Assembly (NCBI GenBank): GCA_907165065.1
Contig: OU015540.1
Coordinates: 1,596,001-1,660,000 of the forward strand
Direction: 5' to 3'
Origin: Caprimulgus europaeus
Lineage: Eukaryota > Chordata > Aves > Caprimulgiformes > Caprimulgidae
DNA length: 64,000 nucleotides
The position numbers were made by a program, and so were the translations under genes. The notes beneath the pieces are model-generated. The model was not told the origin of the DNA and made no database searches. It was given only the letters and a program-made list of their open reading frames with translations. Positions within the stretch are counted from its first letter, which is position 1. Each line of letters begins with the position of its first letter. Shown one piece after another: positions 20,461 through 34,087 of this stretch.

Positions 20461-22300
20461 AAAAGTTGTAAACATTTTAAACTTGTTTCCATACACAGTC
20501 CACTTTATACTACAATGCACAGGAGATAAGTGACAACTGCAACTCGTGGAAGCGGTCTGCTCATACAGAGGTGTCTGCAGAAGAACTGAACACTTGCAAA
20601 CCACGTTTGGGATCTGGGTGACAGTCAAACTCTTGAGAGAATCTGAGGTTTAAATGCACATTGCAACAACAATCCAGGCAGCTGAACTGGGGGTTCAAGT
20701 TGATAGAGCTGAGGCTGTTTCTGAGCCTCGGTGGTGGGGGGAGAGGGGCTCCTGATGCTCACAGCTTCCAAAAGTACCGGGAATAAACCCGAGTGGAACC
20801 AGCCCCATCCCCTCTCCCAGCACACTCCAGGAAAACCAAGGCTGAAAGGAAGTCTGCAAATAGAGACAGGAGCTTTTATCCAGAAGAAATAACTCATCCC
20901 ACAGCAGTAACGATGGGGTTCACTAACGAACAGCCAAGGAGCACAGGTGGTTGAGTTTTGTTCAGTGACCTCGTGGCTGCAGCAGGCAGAGCTCAGAAGA
21001 GCTGTGCACTGGTTTGGGGGTTGGTTGTGGGGAGAGGAGGGTACGAGTGACCCCTGTAAGGAATTGCTGGTCCGCAGAAGTAGAGAAGAAATGTCACAGG
21101 TGTCACCTGCTGTGTGAACCGAGGGGAAACTCATCCCACACAGTGTCCAGGCAGAGGAGCCAGTGAAATCCCAACTGCCTGGAGACGGGACTCCAAGGGT
21201 GGTGTGTGCTCAAAGTGCGTGAGATACAGAAGCAGGAAATGAGGGGAGATATTCTCACTAAATCTCAGTTAAACAGAACATCCACCTCGCTGGGAATAGC
21301 TTAAAATGTTGGGAAAAAAAATCCAATTCTTTTAAAGCTTTTAATATGATTAAAATAAAGATGTAAAAACCACAAGGTGGTTAACTTCAGTGCTGAGAAT
21401 TATCTGTGTTGTTGTGATGGAGCCTCCTGGAGCGAGGGGCTTTGGCAGAGCACACCTCCAGGAAAGGTACAGGATTGGTTAAATTCTATTCTTTACACCC
21501 AAATGCAGTGCTAACACTATGCAGAAGCTTTCAGCACTCTGGCTGGAGAGCAGCACGATCCTGCCCAGTTACCTGCTGGGCTGCTGAGATCTCCAGAAGA
21601 GAGGATTTATTAAACAGCTCGTGGGGACAGCGTGGGGACAGCAGCTGCCACGACACGAACTCACAGCGCGACCCTGGCGCGTTGCTGGGACGGGGTCTGA
21701 GCTGTGAGGAAGACTGGTGCTGCAGCACAGCGAGTGTGGGGAGACCAACGGGGGACAAAGGAGCATGAAGGGTGATGTTCTGGATATCTGACCCCAAACC
21801 ATACAGCTGTGACACCAACGGGTCCCAGTCTCTAACCTCGGGGTGTATTTAGCTACAGTCCGTGCCTGGGTGCGCTCGTCCGCCTGAGGAGTCACGGCCA
21901 CGCCGATGTGCCACAGCGTTAACACACGGCACTGGTGACACTGGGCAGGCAGCGGGGACACCGCAGGGGCTGGCACAGGGGATTTCCTACACGGAGGAGG
22001 TGCGTGGCACCGCGGGCCAGGCTGGGGCTGGCGTCTCACTCCAAACGGGTTTTAGTTCCCCCTGGACTGGCCCGAGCTGCCGCGGGGCCGGGGAGTCACC
22101 TGGGCACTTGGCAACAGCCGCCCCAGCAAACCAAACCCAAGGTGGGCAAATGCCCTTTCCAAGGGTGTGTGTCTCAGGATAATTATGTTAATTACAGCTC
22201 ATCCCATCCTGCCTGGCTGACACAGCCTCGGCAAAGCAACAACGGACGTAAACTCATCACTATTGCCTGGAAAAACCACCTGGCTGGTGGGCTGCCGGCG

Positions 22301-22503
22301 CCTGCGGACCCCTGCCTGCCCCTGCGGACCCCGGCCTGCCCCTGCAGACCCCAGCCTGCCCCCGCGGACCCCAGCCTGCCCCTGCGGACCCCAGCCTGCC
22401 CCCGCGGACCCCAGCCTGCCCCTGCGGACCCCAGCCTGCCCCTGTGGACCCCAGCCTGCCCCTGTGGACCCCTGCCTGCCCCTGCGGACCCCTGCCTGCC
22501 CAG
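22301..22503. repeat. 20 bp GC-rich minisatellite, ten copies
   Basis: Ten units of ccagcctgcccctgcggacc with a few substitutions. The copies align exactly without gaps. On the minus strand, the sense of SYNGR3, the unit is G-rich (ggggcaggctgg). Confidence 0.95.
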
Positions 22504-22891
22504 TGCCACCTCGGCGGGGACGTCCTCCCTGCCACTCACAGCAGATTTCTGGAGCAGGGTTAAGCTTCCTTGAGGTGCCTGTTGGTGTGGCTGGACATGT
22601 TATTCCCAGCTCCAATTTAATCAAGCAGCAATCTGTCCTGCCTTCCCGCTGCCAGGAAGCCTCTCAGGCGCCCAAGCCCCTTCCTCCTTCTCCTCTTCCT
22701 CTCCTGCCTGGCAAAGCACAGCCAGGTCCTTCCGCACTCACTGTGCCGACGGCAATGAGGGGCATTTCTGACTTTTGGGGAGCTGGAAAAAGCTTCTGAC
22801 CTCGAGGAGAACATCGGTGCCTCGGCCGGGGACCGACGTCGCGCTGAAGCCGTCCCCGTGTTTCACCGTTGCTGCTCTTAAGGTCGGTCCT

Positions 22892-22993
22892 GGCGTGGGG
22901 CGGGCGTGGGGCGTGCGTGGGGCGTGTGTGGGGCGGGCGTGGGGCGTGCGTGGGGCGGGCGTGGGGCGTGCGTGGGGCGTGCGTGGGGCGTGC
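22892..22993. repeat. 10 bp GTGGGGCG-type minisatellite, ten copies
   Basis: Tandem gcgtggggcg units alternating with gggcgtgggg variants. Each carries a G4 run and a GC-box-like core (gggcgtggg/ggggcgggc). Confidence 0.95.
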
Positions 22994-24743
22994 CTGTGCG
23001 TGTCCCCTCTGTGGCAGGGTGGGCAGGAAAGAAAGGCAAGGCAGGCCTCGGTGTGTACATTCAGCTGTTGTAATATCGAGCAGGGTTACAGCGGGGCCGG
23101 GACACGCCCCGCCGCCAGACAGAGCTTTCAGCTCTTCCCGGTTACAAGGAATCTCTGGAACAGTTATAGAGTTAGAAAAACCACAACGGACTGAACAAAC
23201 ATTATCTCACATACAATCAATTTAAACATTTAAATTGATTATAATTTGGCTAAAATATTAACACAAGTACTGTTTGTGCTGCTAAAATTTCAGTGTTCCC
23301 TCTAAGGAAAATATTGCTACGGTTCTGCCGTCCCCTGGACTCAAATCCTTTGCCCTTTTTTTTGCTTTTTTCCCCCCAGCAAGGCTGACTCTGGAAAAAT
23401 CACAAGGGTCACACAATTAATTTTGGTTTATACCCCAGGGGGGTTTGGGTGTCCCTGGTCTAGTTCATGTGAGGATGTCCCACCGCTGGCTGAGCTCTGC
23501 TGGCACGGGCCACCTGCAGATGCCACCAGGTCACCTCTTCCTTGCTCAGGGCATTATCCCAGTAAGTGACACCTCTGCCAAAGGAGCGCAGCATCCTCTG
23601 CTCTCCTCCTGCCTCCACCACAGCCAGGCAGTGGGGCTGGACACTATGCACCCCGACAGTGGCTGCACCCCAAAGTGGGGGCAAAGGTGTCCAGAGAGGG
23701 AGAGGGAGAGAGGAGGGGGCTCCTCTGCTGTCACTGCTGGGAAAGCCCGTGGTGGAGCCTGGTGGGACGCCAGCTCTGTGTGAGCACACACGGTGGGGAG
23801 GCTGCAGGGGTGTGGGGGAAGTGTCTGAGTTGGGAAACGCTGCTTGGAAAATCCCCTCGCTGCCAGAGAGCGGGAAGAGCTCAGCACCAGCGAAGCCCAA
23901 GCTGCAAATGCACGTTTGAGCCCGGCCTGGGCCGCGGGGGTTCAAGCAACGCCCTCTGTCACCGACAACGAGCGCTCGTCACCAGATTCGCTGCTTGTCC
24001 ATGAAGGGATTGATTGGCAATTTAGCAGCAGCAATGAGCTGTGGTAATGATGACAAAAAGCCTGCTGGATGGTTTTGCTCCAAGGAGAGCTGGGGCAGCC
24101 CGGTAACTATTGCTTGTCACGAGGTCAGGAGGCAGCACACGACTCTCGCCGGTGTAAACCAGCAAGGAGAAAGCCCCGCTCCTGGCCGCGGAGAGCCGGG
24201 AGAGCCGGGGGCTCCTAGGGACGGAGCTGCCACCGAGGTGGTTGGGAATTCAAGTTTCAGCTCCTCTGCTCAGTCCTTGGTGACAAACAGCTCAGGTCAG
24301 GGCCGCCGCGCGGGCAGGCAGGCGGGGAAGCAGGCGGGCGGCTGACGAGGATCTCCTGCACTTTGCACATGGGGTTGTTTCTGCCAAGGCAGGAATTCTG
24401 CAGCTGAGAACCACAACTCAGGCCCCTGCCCGGGAGGTTTTCACTCATTCTCTTCTCCCACTGTTTGCAAACTGGGAGCCGTGAGCTCCCACACGATGGA
24501 CTCCAAGGGCCCACAAAGTCTTTCCCAATTCTCCATCAGAGTTCCCCATTTCCAGAGAGCGCGGGGTAAAGCGCACGTCCCCACCTGAGGATCTGCCACA
24601 ACAGTGGCTGCTCCCAGGACAGAAACACCAGTTCAGTGCTGTTCCTAATTGACCTGGACTCTGAGTTGCTGAGACACCCCCCCTCCGGAGCTGGCAGCTC
24701 TGGGTTTGAGCGTTCAGCGCTGCCAACCAGAAACTGTTTGTAC

Positions 24744-25006
24744 GGAATCACAGACACATCGAGTGCTGGGAGCTGGGAGGGACCCACCAGGATCATCCAG
24801 TCCAACTCCTGTCCCTGCACAGGACAATCCCAACATTCACACCATGGCCCTGAGGGCCTTGGCCAAATGCTGCTGGAATCTTGTCAGGCTTGGGGCCATG
24901 AGCACCTCCCTGGGGAGCCTGTGCCAGTGCTCCACCACCCTCTGCCTCAAGAACCTTTTCCTCCTGGCCAACCTCCCCCTCCCCTGCCACATCTTCCTGC
25001 CATGGC
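24744..25006 (-). mobile_element. CR1 LINE 3' fragment
   Basis: Reverse complement of the same CR1 subfamily as at 12625. It begins with the CR1 tail (ggaatcacagacacatcgag) and is truncated at 'cttcctgccatgg'. If the distal poly(A) site at 20345 serves SYNGR3, this copy lies inside its 3' UTR in sense orientation. Confidence 0.9.
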
Positions 25007-25587
25007 CTAGTTGTGCATTTGCAAACTTTCCCAACCCCGGGCTGAAGAAGTGGAACTGCAACGCCCCGTATTTTCCACTGATAAAAGACTATTCCTAATT
25101 AGCAGCCAGCCACTGCTGAACTGGTTTCCAGTTTCAAACAGTAACTCCTTACATCCTCAACCAGAACCCTGTTGAAGCGTAGAAGCAACACCAACATCCA
25201 CCATAACCCCGCCCCGCCGTGCCCCCCGTGCCGCCCGCGCCCTGAGCTAAGTCTGAAACACTCCTTTGGATATTTTTGGTTTTGTACAGTAAATAGATAC
25301 AAATAAAAGCCACAGCCACCACTTATTTCTTTGTGAATTAATTTGGCACTTCCCATGGGATACGTGGAGGAAAGCTCTGCAGCAGGAGCAGCACGGGGCT
25401 GACCTCCCCAGTGCCACCCAGCCACCCTCAGCACCACCAGACCCATTCTGTGTTAGTTCTGGAAGAACGAGATGAAGAACAAACCCTCAGCTCCTGCATT
25501 TCCCACCAGGACAAGGGACTCTGGGCTTTCCCAGGCGCCCAGCAGAGCCCAGCGCCGCCTGCCCGGTGCCAAACCTCAGAGAGAGCG

Positions 25588-25597
25588 TTTATTTATT
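25588..25597 (-). terminator. Candidate proximal SYNGR3 poly(A) signals
   Basis: Two overlapping AATAAA hexamers on the minus strand (tttatttatt on plus), about 255 bases after the SYNGR3 stop. This would give a short 3' UTR. Confidence 0.45.
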
Positions 25598-25849
25598 CAC
25601 CTTTCGGTGATGTGGTAGCAACCTTCCTTCCTTCCTTCTGACTTAGAGGGAACACTGCTTTGATAAAAAACCCTTGGACAGGTAAGACAAGAACCAATAC
25701 CACTGTACAGAGTTCACTGCACAACTAGCTAACAGTAAGGAACCCAGCACTGACTCGCCACGGTAGGGAAATGGGACTGGACACATCTGCAATCAACCCG
25801 TTCCGTGTACTGCACCGTGGGGCTCTCGTGGTGCACGGCCCTGGTCCCC

Positions 25850-26059
25850 TCAGTACGCTGGCACCTGGTAACTCTTCGGGTTGGCATCTAAGGTCTCGCT
25901 GAAGGGGGGGCTCTGGTAGGCCTCTGCGCTCTCGATGCCGCTGCCGGTGGGGTAGCCGGGGTACGGCGCGGCGGGGTCGGCGGTGAACTGATCGGTGGCA
26001 AAGAGTGACATGTCCGTCCCCATGCGGTATCTCTGCAGAGCCTTCACCGCCAGCACGAC
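25850..26059 (-). CDS. SYNGR3: SYNGR3 exon 4 (C-terminal tail, with stop)
   Basis: Encodes residues 162-230: end of TM4 ([18 protein letters not shown]), then the cytosolic tail with YPGYP, YQSPPF and final YQVPAY. The acceptor follows a C-rich pyrimidine tract (...caccccgtggcag). Confidence 0.96.
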   Translation of the reverse strand, partial: VVLAVKALQRYRMGTDMSLFATDQFTADPAAPYPGYPTGSGIESAEAYQSPPFSETLDANPKSYQVPAY

Positions 26060-29000
26060 CTGCCACGGGGTGGAGGAGGGTTAGGGGGGGATGGCAATGC
26101 CACAGACACGACCCTGCGTCCCCCCAGGACCTCACATCCCCCCAGAACCCCACATCTCCCCAGGACCCCATGTCCCCCCAGCACTCTGCATCCTCCCAGA
26201 ACCCCTCATCCCCCCAGGACCCCAAGTCCCCCTAGAACCCCACATCTCCCCAGGACCCCACGTCCCCCCAGGACCCCACATCCCCCCAGGACCCCACACC
26301 TGCCCAGGACCTCACGTCTCCCCAGGACCCCACGTCCCCCCAGGACCCCACATCCCCCCAGCACCCTGCATCCCCCTGGCTCGCTGCAAAGCACCAAGGA
26401 CAAGGCAGCATCCCAGGTGGCTGCTGGCCCCGCTCCATTAGAGCCAAAAGCAAAACCAACCCCAAACCACAACCCCTAATGCTAAAGGAGCTGTTTCTGT
26501 GTCACAGGTTGACCCCCAAAGCTCTGCCTGGGGTGGGGGTCCTGGCCCCTGGCCCCGCAGATTTGGCACCAATGAACCCATGTGCTGCAGGGAGGGAAAG
26601 CTGCTGAGTCCTGGGCCAGCAAAATAGGTCAGTTCTGCCGAGACTCCTCCAGCCCCTCCAGGTTGCCGGTATTGAGGTCACAAAGGGTGGGAAATGCGGG
26701 CAGCAGAGCTGCGAGCGCACCACGCTCGCTCTTATTTCAGGAGATTTCATTAACAATTCAATTAGTTTATAAATGACAGGCTCAGGGGGGGGAAAAAATC
26801 GCCTGCAGACACTGAGAACAGCTTCCCAACCACGGCCCAGCGCCGCTCCCCGGGGCGGTGCTGTGCCCGTCCAGCAGAGCTGCTGGACTTATCCACGGTA
26901 CCAGCAGAGGGGCTCCTGGTGTGACCCCACCTCCCAGCCACCCTCTGTGCTGGTGACAGGGGACTGGTGTCCCCACTGCCCTCTCCAGGGTGGGAGCAGA
27001 TGCTGATGGGATGATGGGGGAGAGGATCCCACCCAGCTCCCTTCCCTGGCGGCTGCAGGAAACAGAGTCTGCTGGGGAGCTGGGATTAAAAAGAGATTGA
27101 TTTGGATAATAACAGAGCGGGGAGCAGTTACACTGGTGAGTAACTGGAACCAGGCCTGCTGCTGGAAAGCCTCAGACTGGCTTTTGCCCCAGTTCTTTTA
27201 AGGCAATATGGAATGAGTGCACCCTTGGGTGCTCTCCACCCACAAAAAGCTGGAGTGGGGGTGGCGGTGAGGCAGGGGTCATCCCTGCTTCTCCACGTGC
27301 AGTCTCTGGAGCAGGAGCCCCCCGAGTGGTGCCGGCACCCCCAGGACATGTGGGGACCAGCAGCTGTGGCCAAGGGGCCCTGTGGGGTTTAGCACACCCC
27401 CAGCAGACATCCCTCTGCCACTGTACAGCCCCAGGGACGCACAGAGCCTGAAAGTGGGAGGAAAGGGGTTTCTGCAAACCTCTGCCTCTGGGGTGGGCAG
27501 CAGAGGAGCCGGCCTGGCTTCCCCCGAGGGTGAGCTGATGAGCCTGAGAGCTCCTAAAATCCCCCTGGATCCTGTGAGATCAGCTCACCACAGTGATCTG
27601 CTCCTGGGGACTCGTTTGCTTCCAACCAAACTGCTCCCAGGAGTCTACCAAGGCCCTTGAAATGAAGGCAGCTCGTGGCTAGTGACACGTTTTGGATAGG
27701 AACACAACTTTCCAGCTGCTGGAGAAGGGGAAGTCTGGAATTCCCCAGTGAGGGGGGGACTGAGCTGATGCTTCCCGGGTAAGAAACTGCAAGTTTCATC
27801 TCTATCTGGAGGGACTGCAGGTTTCCTCAGTACAGCCCCTTGCTGCCCACCAAGATTCACTTCTCCAAACCGTGTCCCACGTTCCTCCTCCCAGCTCAGC
27901 ACTGAGCCCAGAGCAGGTTTTGTTTCTCCTCTCTCCAGTTTAGCTCCGAAGCTGAACTCACCCAGACAATGATGGAGAAGAAAGAGAAGGTGATTGCTGC
28001 CCGGGCGGCATCTGCCCCTTGCGAAACCCCTCTGCTCATCGTTGTCCGCTGCCACTGGTTTGCTAGGAAGCAGAAGGCTACAAACCACAGGAAGGACAAG
28101 AAACCTGGAAGAGAACAGAGCTGGTCAGTGCTGCCCCTGCTCACCGCCTCTGCTGCTGCAAGGACCCGTTTGCTGAGGCACAAACACGCTGCCACCCAGA
28201 TTTTCACACAGTGACAGTGCTCTTGGGTGGCTCAGCCTGTGGTGCAGCCCAACAGGATCTATTTTAAAAGAGGCTGATTTGTAATTGCTGGAAAAACAGG
28301 GATGGAAAGAACAGTGTGGGGTCACCCAGTGTGTTGCCTGCCTGAAGTTCAGCTCACCTCCATCTCCACTGGATTTCAAAGACCTCCAGGGACAGCACAT
28401 GCTCTCTGGACACGGAGTCCTCACACTCTGTGGGGTTTCAGCCTGCTCGCTACCAACTCAGCTCCAGCACCCCAGCGTGTCGACCCACCATTCCCTCTGC
28501 TCCCTGGACACTGCTGGCTGCACTCCTGGGAGCAGGAGATGTAGGAGATGGCTTTCCAGCTCTTCTGCAATGGGCTATGCCTTGGCCCACGGACACAGCC
28601 AGAGAGCTTAAAAAAAGGCAAGGAGCAATCACCTGGGAATATGGACAGGCTGAGGTTAACTCCTGCTCTGAACACAGGGATCACACACACGGGATGTCTG
28701 TGCATCCCATGAGGCTGCAATCGAGCAAGTGCTCATCGTGTGCTGTGCCCAGGGCAGGGACAGGCCAGGGACATGGCAGGGACAGGGCAGGGACAGGGCA
28801 GAGCAGCTCAGGGAGCCAAGAGCCACACGGGCTTCACGGGAGAGAGCTCTGCTCAGCCCCGCTGCCCTCCGCTGCCTGTGCTCCTGTTCTCAGCCTCTCC
28901 GGGCCCTGTGGAATTGAGCAAAAACATTCTGGTGATTATTTCCTCCTGGAACCAAAGCTGGCTGAGCAAGATAGGGCTGCAGCTCCCCTAATTCAATCAC

Positions 29001-32000
29001 CAGCCAACAGCACTGCCTGATGCCAAGGAGCTCAGGAAACAGTCAAGAAGCGAGCCACAGCGCGCAGCGTGAGGAGCGGTGACGCTTTCCAGCGCTGGGA
29101 AGAGGAGCTGCACAACCTGGAGCCTTCCACCATGCTGTTCCCAGGGTCTCCAGCTTTTCTGAGCATCCCCCAGCACAAAAGTCCCCCCACCCACCCATTC
29201 TGGGTGTCAGTGCATGCAGGGATGCTGAGCTACCCAGCACCTTCCCAAGGATCATGGGCACATCGGGATGAGCAGCCACACTGCCAGGCCCATGGGACAG
29301 CCACGCGCACAGCACGGTCTGACAGCAGGGAGAGGGAAGAACCTTCCTTTGTTCCCCTTCATCTTGCCAGTTGTGCCTCAGCACCATCTAAAACACATCC
29401 ACACCCAGTGTGAGAGTCACAGGGCCCATCACACACCTGGCCTTTCTTTCAGGATTTGCTCCTAACTGCAGCTGAAGCAAACACACTGCTCGTCTCCTCC
29501 TCTTGCACAGCTGGGCCTGGGGCTTCCCGACCAGCGGGTGCTTTTGTCTGCCTGGCTGTCCTGGAGCCCTTGAACTGCCCTCACAGCAACACAACCTCCA
29601 GCCAGGATCATCCAAGCTTTCCCTTCCCAAATGACAGACTGATACAACAGCCTCATTTTGCCAAATACAGCGAATTCCTGCCACCAAAACCACCCCAAAT
29701 CTCCCCATACACATTTTCACTTCCCCTTAAGGTGACCACTTGTCATCAGTGTTAAACGAGACCTCTGGGGCCTGTTCCTCAAAGGTCATCCTCAGGGACA
29801 GAGACACTTTCTAGTCCCCCAGCTCTGTTATAAGGGGGCTTTGACAGCAGCTGGCCCCCGTTAGGGGCAGCAGATCCAACCCCTCATGCAGACACAGGCA
29901 GATTCACACCTGAGATAGGGCGTTGGCTGCAGCCTGGATGACCAGTATGTGGTGAGCGTGGTGGGTAGTAGTCCCCAGATCTCAGTGCAGGAGATGCTGG
30001 ACCACATCTCCAGATGCTGCACTGCTGCAGCGCTCCCACCTCCGGATACTTGGGGAGCAAATGCCACAGAAGCAAGGAGCACTGCCCTCCATGCTTGAGG
30101 AGCAAGCCTCAGTCAGGAGTTTCTTGCTCAAAACTGCACCTTCCTGTAGACAGTGGTGTCTGGAGTCAACGCACACGCCATGCATGACAAGTGCCAAGGA
30201 GAAGTGAGGCAGAGATGGAGAGCAGGAGCGTTCCCCAGTGCCTGGCAGAGGAGAGGACGGCTGTTCCGAGGGGGAAGGCAGGGAGGATCACAGCGAGGAT
30301 CACAGCCTCGCCCCGTCACGCAGCATCAGCCAGGAGATGGATGCCATGTTCCCTTCCATTGGAACTGAAGGGCTGCAGGCACGGAGCCCTGTGGAAGGGG
30401 CTGTAAATATCAGCTAACGAGGGCTGGGCGCTCTGGCACCGTGGAAATAAGCTCTTGAGCAGGGAGAGAACACCGTTACAAACAAGGGAGTGCAGGGAGG
30501 TGATGATGGATGTGTTCATTTGGGACCAGAGTGCCATCAGCGACACTTGTGCTGGATAAATCACCTTCAGACTTTGCTAACACAAGAACCTGGAAATGGA
30601 GAACATCAGCCAGGCAACTCCGCCAGCAGCCGAGTGGAGGACGGCCCCACACAACCCCAGCACTGCCTGGACTGGAAAAGCCCCTTAAGATCATCGAGTC
30701 CCACCATGAACCCAACAGTGACCAGTCCCCACTAACCCATGTCCCTCAGCACTGTGTCTACACGACTCTTCAATCCCTCCAGGGATGGGGACTCCACCAC
30801 TGCCCTGGGCAACCCCTTCCAATGCCTCAGAACCCTTTCAGCAAAGAAATTCTTCCTCACATCCGATCTCAACTGCCCTGGGCACAACTGGAGGCCATTT
30901 CCTCTTGTCCTGTCCCTTGCTCCTTGGTTGAACAGACCCACCCCCACCTCTCTACACCCAGCTCCAGGCACCCTTCCTGGCCGTGCTCACAGGGATGAGC
31001 CTCAGGTGAAGGGGCTCAAGACAATGCAGCAGAGCTTGGGCTTGGAAGCCCCAGACCCACTTGCACTCCCCAGTCCAGGGGGCAGTGAGGGACTGCAGTG
31101 GTGAGCAGAAGCGTGGTTCTGCTTTGTTCCAAAACACACCCCCCAAGTGCAAACACACCCAGCTGTACCTGAGGAGATAACATTTGCTTGAGCCAGGAAC
31201 AGGAGATGTGGGAGGGTAAAACACTGCGCCTGGTCTTGAGACGCGACCACCAAGCCTCACTTCTCTGGGTGGCCTCACCAAACCCAGCTCAGCGAACGTC
31301 TCCAGTTGCAGAAGTGACACAGACAAGTGGGACACCCCACTGTCCCCAAGCCACTACACACCGGCTTCCTCACCACTGCCTCTGAGCTCACAGCTGGATG
31401 GGACAACCCATCTGCCACCCCTGTTGTCCCTGACTGAGGCACACGAGTGATGCCACGCCGTGGGAGGAGTGGGGAGGAGTCAGGAGTGGAGCTGCAGGAC
31501 ACAGCAGTGACTTCACACTGCCCATGGAGCATCGTCCTCCGCAAGCACCGCAAAGCCAGGCAGGTACCTGAAAAGCCGAGGTCCAGCAGGACGGCGCGTT
31601 TGCGGTCCTTCACGCTGCTGATCTGCTGGAAGTAGAGGTCCACCACGAAGAAGAAGATACAGCCAAAGAAGGCAATGATGCCCACGGCGATGCCGTAGCT
31701 GCAGGCACTCTCATTCTCGTTGAAGATGCAGAGCAGCTCCGAGCTCTGGCTGTCCCTGTTCACGTAGCACTCGTTCACGATGGAGCCAAACACCACGATG
31801 GAGAAGATCTGCAGAAGGAAGGAGAAAACACCACTTGCTGCTGTTTACATTTAACTCTATTTTCCAAAAGCAACACCACTGGATTCAATCCTGTCTTGGA
31901 CTCCATGGCAACATGGCATTAATTAGAAAGATCCCGACTCTCGCCTGGTTGACGGCCCTGAGCTGGTGGATGGTACCTAGGTCCTCCTTTTGCTGTGAGC

Positions 32001-33998
32001 CTGTCTGCCATCCAGCAGCTTGGCTTGCAGAGTATTTTAAGAGATGTTATTCTCCAGACAGGCTGAGGAGGGAAAAAAATAAATAGATGGGCCAGGTCTC
32101 TGCAGTCTTTCTGCTCACGCTGCTCTCTGCTGTCAGGCTGTGCTCAATAAAACCCCTTGTGTCACTGCGGAGCGGGGAGAAATGAAGTTACAGTGGAAAA
32201 CTGAGCCGAGTCCAGGGCAGGACTGGATACCTGGTGCAGGGAACAGAGGACACAGCAGCACGGGGAGGTGGGGAGCAGCTCACCTGGGTGCAGTGGGCAC
32301 GGGGAGAGGCTGCCCTGTGAACAAGAGGCCAATTTTTTACCTGGCTCAGCAGAGGTTGAAGGATGCAGCGCCTGCATCCATTATCCAGTGACCCGTTTTC
32401 AGCCCTGTGAGGGACAAAAGGGGTTGCTGGTGGCTCTCCAGGTCCCACCGAGGGTGTTCCACACCCCTGCAGGCAGGGAAGGAGCTGGATGGCAGCACGG
32501 AGCTGGCTGCCTAAATTGATATCATTCACAATGCTGCATGTTGAAGTCAATCCCCTCATCCCTCCAACACCAGCGAGCAGAAGCCGCGGGACCAGCTGCA
32601 TTTTCATTTGCTCTGGATCCTGCTCCCTTAGAGCCTAGAAAGCACCACAGCACCGTGTGGATTCCAAGGCAGAGAGCAGGGAGGGAGGGAAGCAAGGCCT
32701 GTAGCTGCCCCTCCATCAAGCTGTGAAGCTCTGATCTCATCCCTCGCTGCCGGCACCGGCTCCCCGCGTCCCTGCACAGCTCCCGCCTCGCCGGACACAG
32801 CTGGAGGCCGAGTGTGCAGTGGGGAGATAAGAGGCTCCTCCAGCACAGCCCAGCACGGGGGTCTGTGGGGGCAGCTGGGGTCTCGGGGTACGGTGCAGCT
32901 TCAGTGCTGGACACCCTGCTACGTCTTCTGCAGTGACAACACGACACGAAGCGCACGAGACCGAGACAGGCGACAGACAGAGGCGGCAGCTGAGGAGCCA
33001 CAGGATAAACTGCAGCTGGTGGCCTTTGCAAAGTCACCTGTGTCCCACCCACAGAGCTGATGCCCCACCTCTCTGCACCCTCCTTTCAGGGACTTGGACA
33101 GAGCCAGAAGGTCTCCCCTCAGCCTCCTTTGCTCCAGGCTCAGCACCCCCAGTTCCCTCAGCCAGGAACTCAGCACACTTGTGCTCCAGACCCTTCCCCA
33201 GCTCCGGTCCCTTCTCTGGACACGCTCCAGCACCTCCAGGTCCTTCTTGGAGTGAGGGGCCCAACACTGAAGACAGGACTCAAGGTGTGGCCTCACCAAT
33301 GCCCAGTCCAGGGGCAATGAAAGTGTCTCATGAGCAAACACATCTTAGACAGTGTCCACAAACTCTCCCCCAAACTTAAGGGGACAACAAAGAAACAGAT
33401 CTGCAAGCGACTTCTCCCAGGGATTCACCTGCAGGTCCCAACAGCAGCTCTTTGTGGCTCTTACCATCAAAACACCTCGTGTAGGTCCCATCACTGCCCT
33501 AAACCCCCACCAGCTCTGCGCTGGCCCCTTCACTCCATGGCCCCCTTAGCCAAGGGGATCAGCATCTCCACCCTGACAGAGGTGAGCACACATCCTTGTC
33601 TATGCGACAGCAGGAGTGGGTTTCTGCCCTGGAAATGCTCCTCAGCCCCAGGAATTAGCCTGTTCTTGAGTGATGCCCTCCAGAAATGCAGGTTTCCAAC
33701 TGTGCATCTGCAAAATTGAGGTGCAGCCTTTGATTTGCCCTGGAGCACTGTCAGGGGACAGAAGTTCAGATGTCCCAAGGACATCTCCACAGCTGGCACT
33801 GGGGGACAATCAGACCGTCCTCCTCTCCAAAGTTAACCATTACCCAGGGTCCTTGTCCCATCCCTGGCTCATCTCAGCCCCGAGCACCAGCCACAAGCTT
33901 GATGGCAACACGAGTCTGCACCCTCTTCCTTGCTGGTCCTGCACTTAGGGAGCGCTCGGCTGTCACACCACGACAGGCACATCATCATCATCATCCTC

Positions 33999-34030
<32 letters not shown>

Positions 34031-34040
34031 CCTCATCATC

Positions 34041-34087
<47 letters not shown>

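Noticed and set aside
22301-22503. Regular repeat array as a possible CRISPR
   Set aside because: Direct tandem units without spacers, in a vertebrate genome. A minisatellite explains it.
22192-22799. Several Gly/Pro-rich frames of 90-210 codons
   Set aside because: Translations of the 20 bp minisatellite in all frames. No start context or splice evidence.
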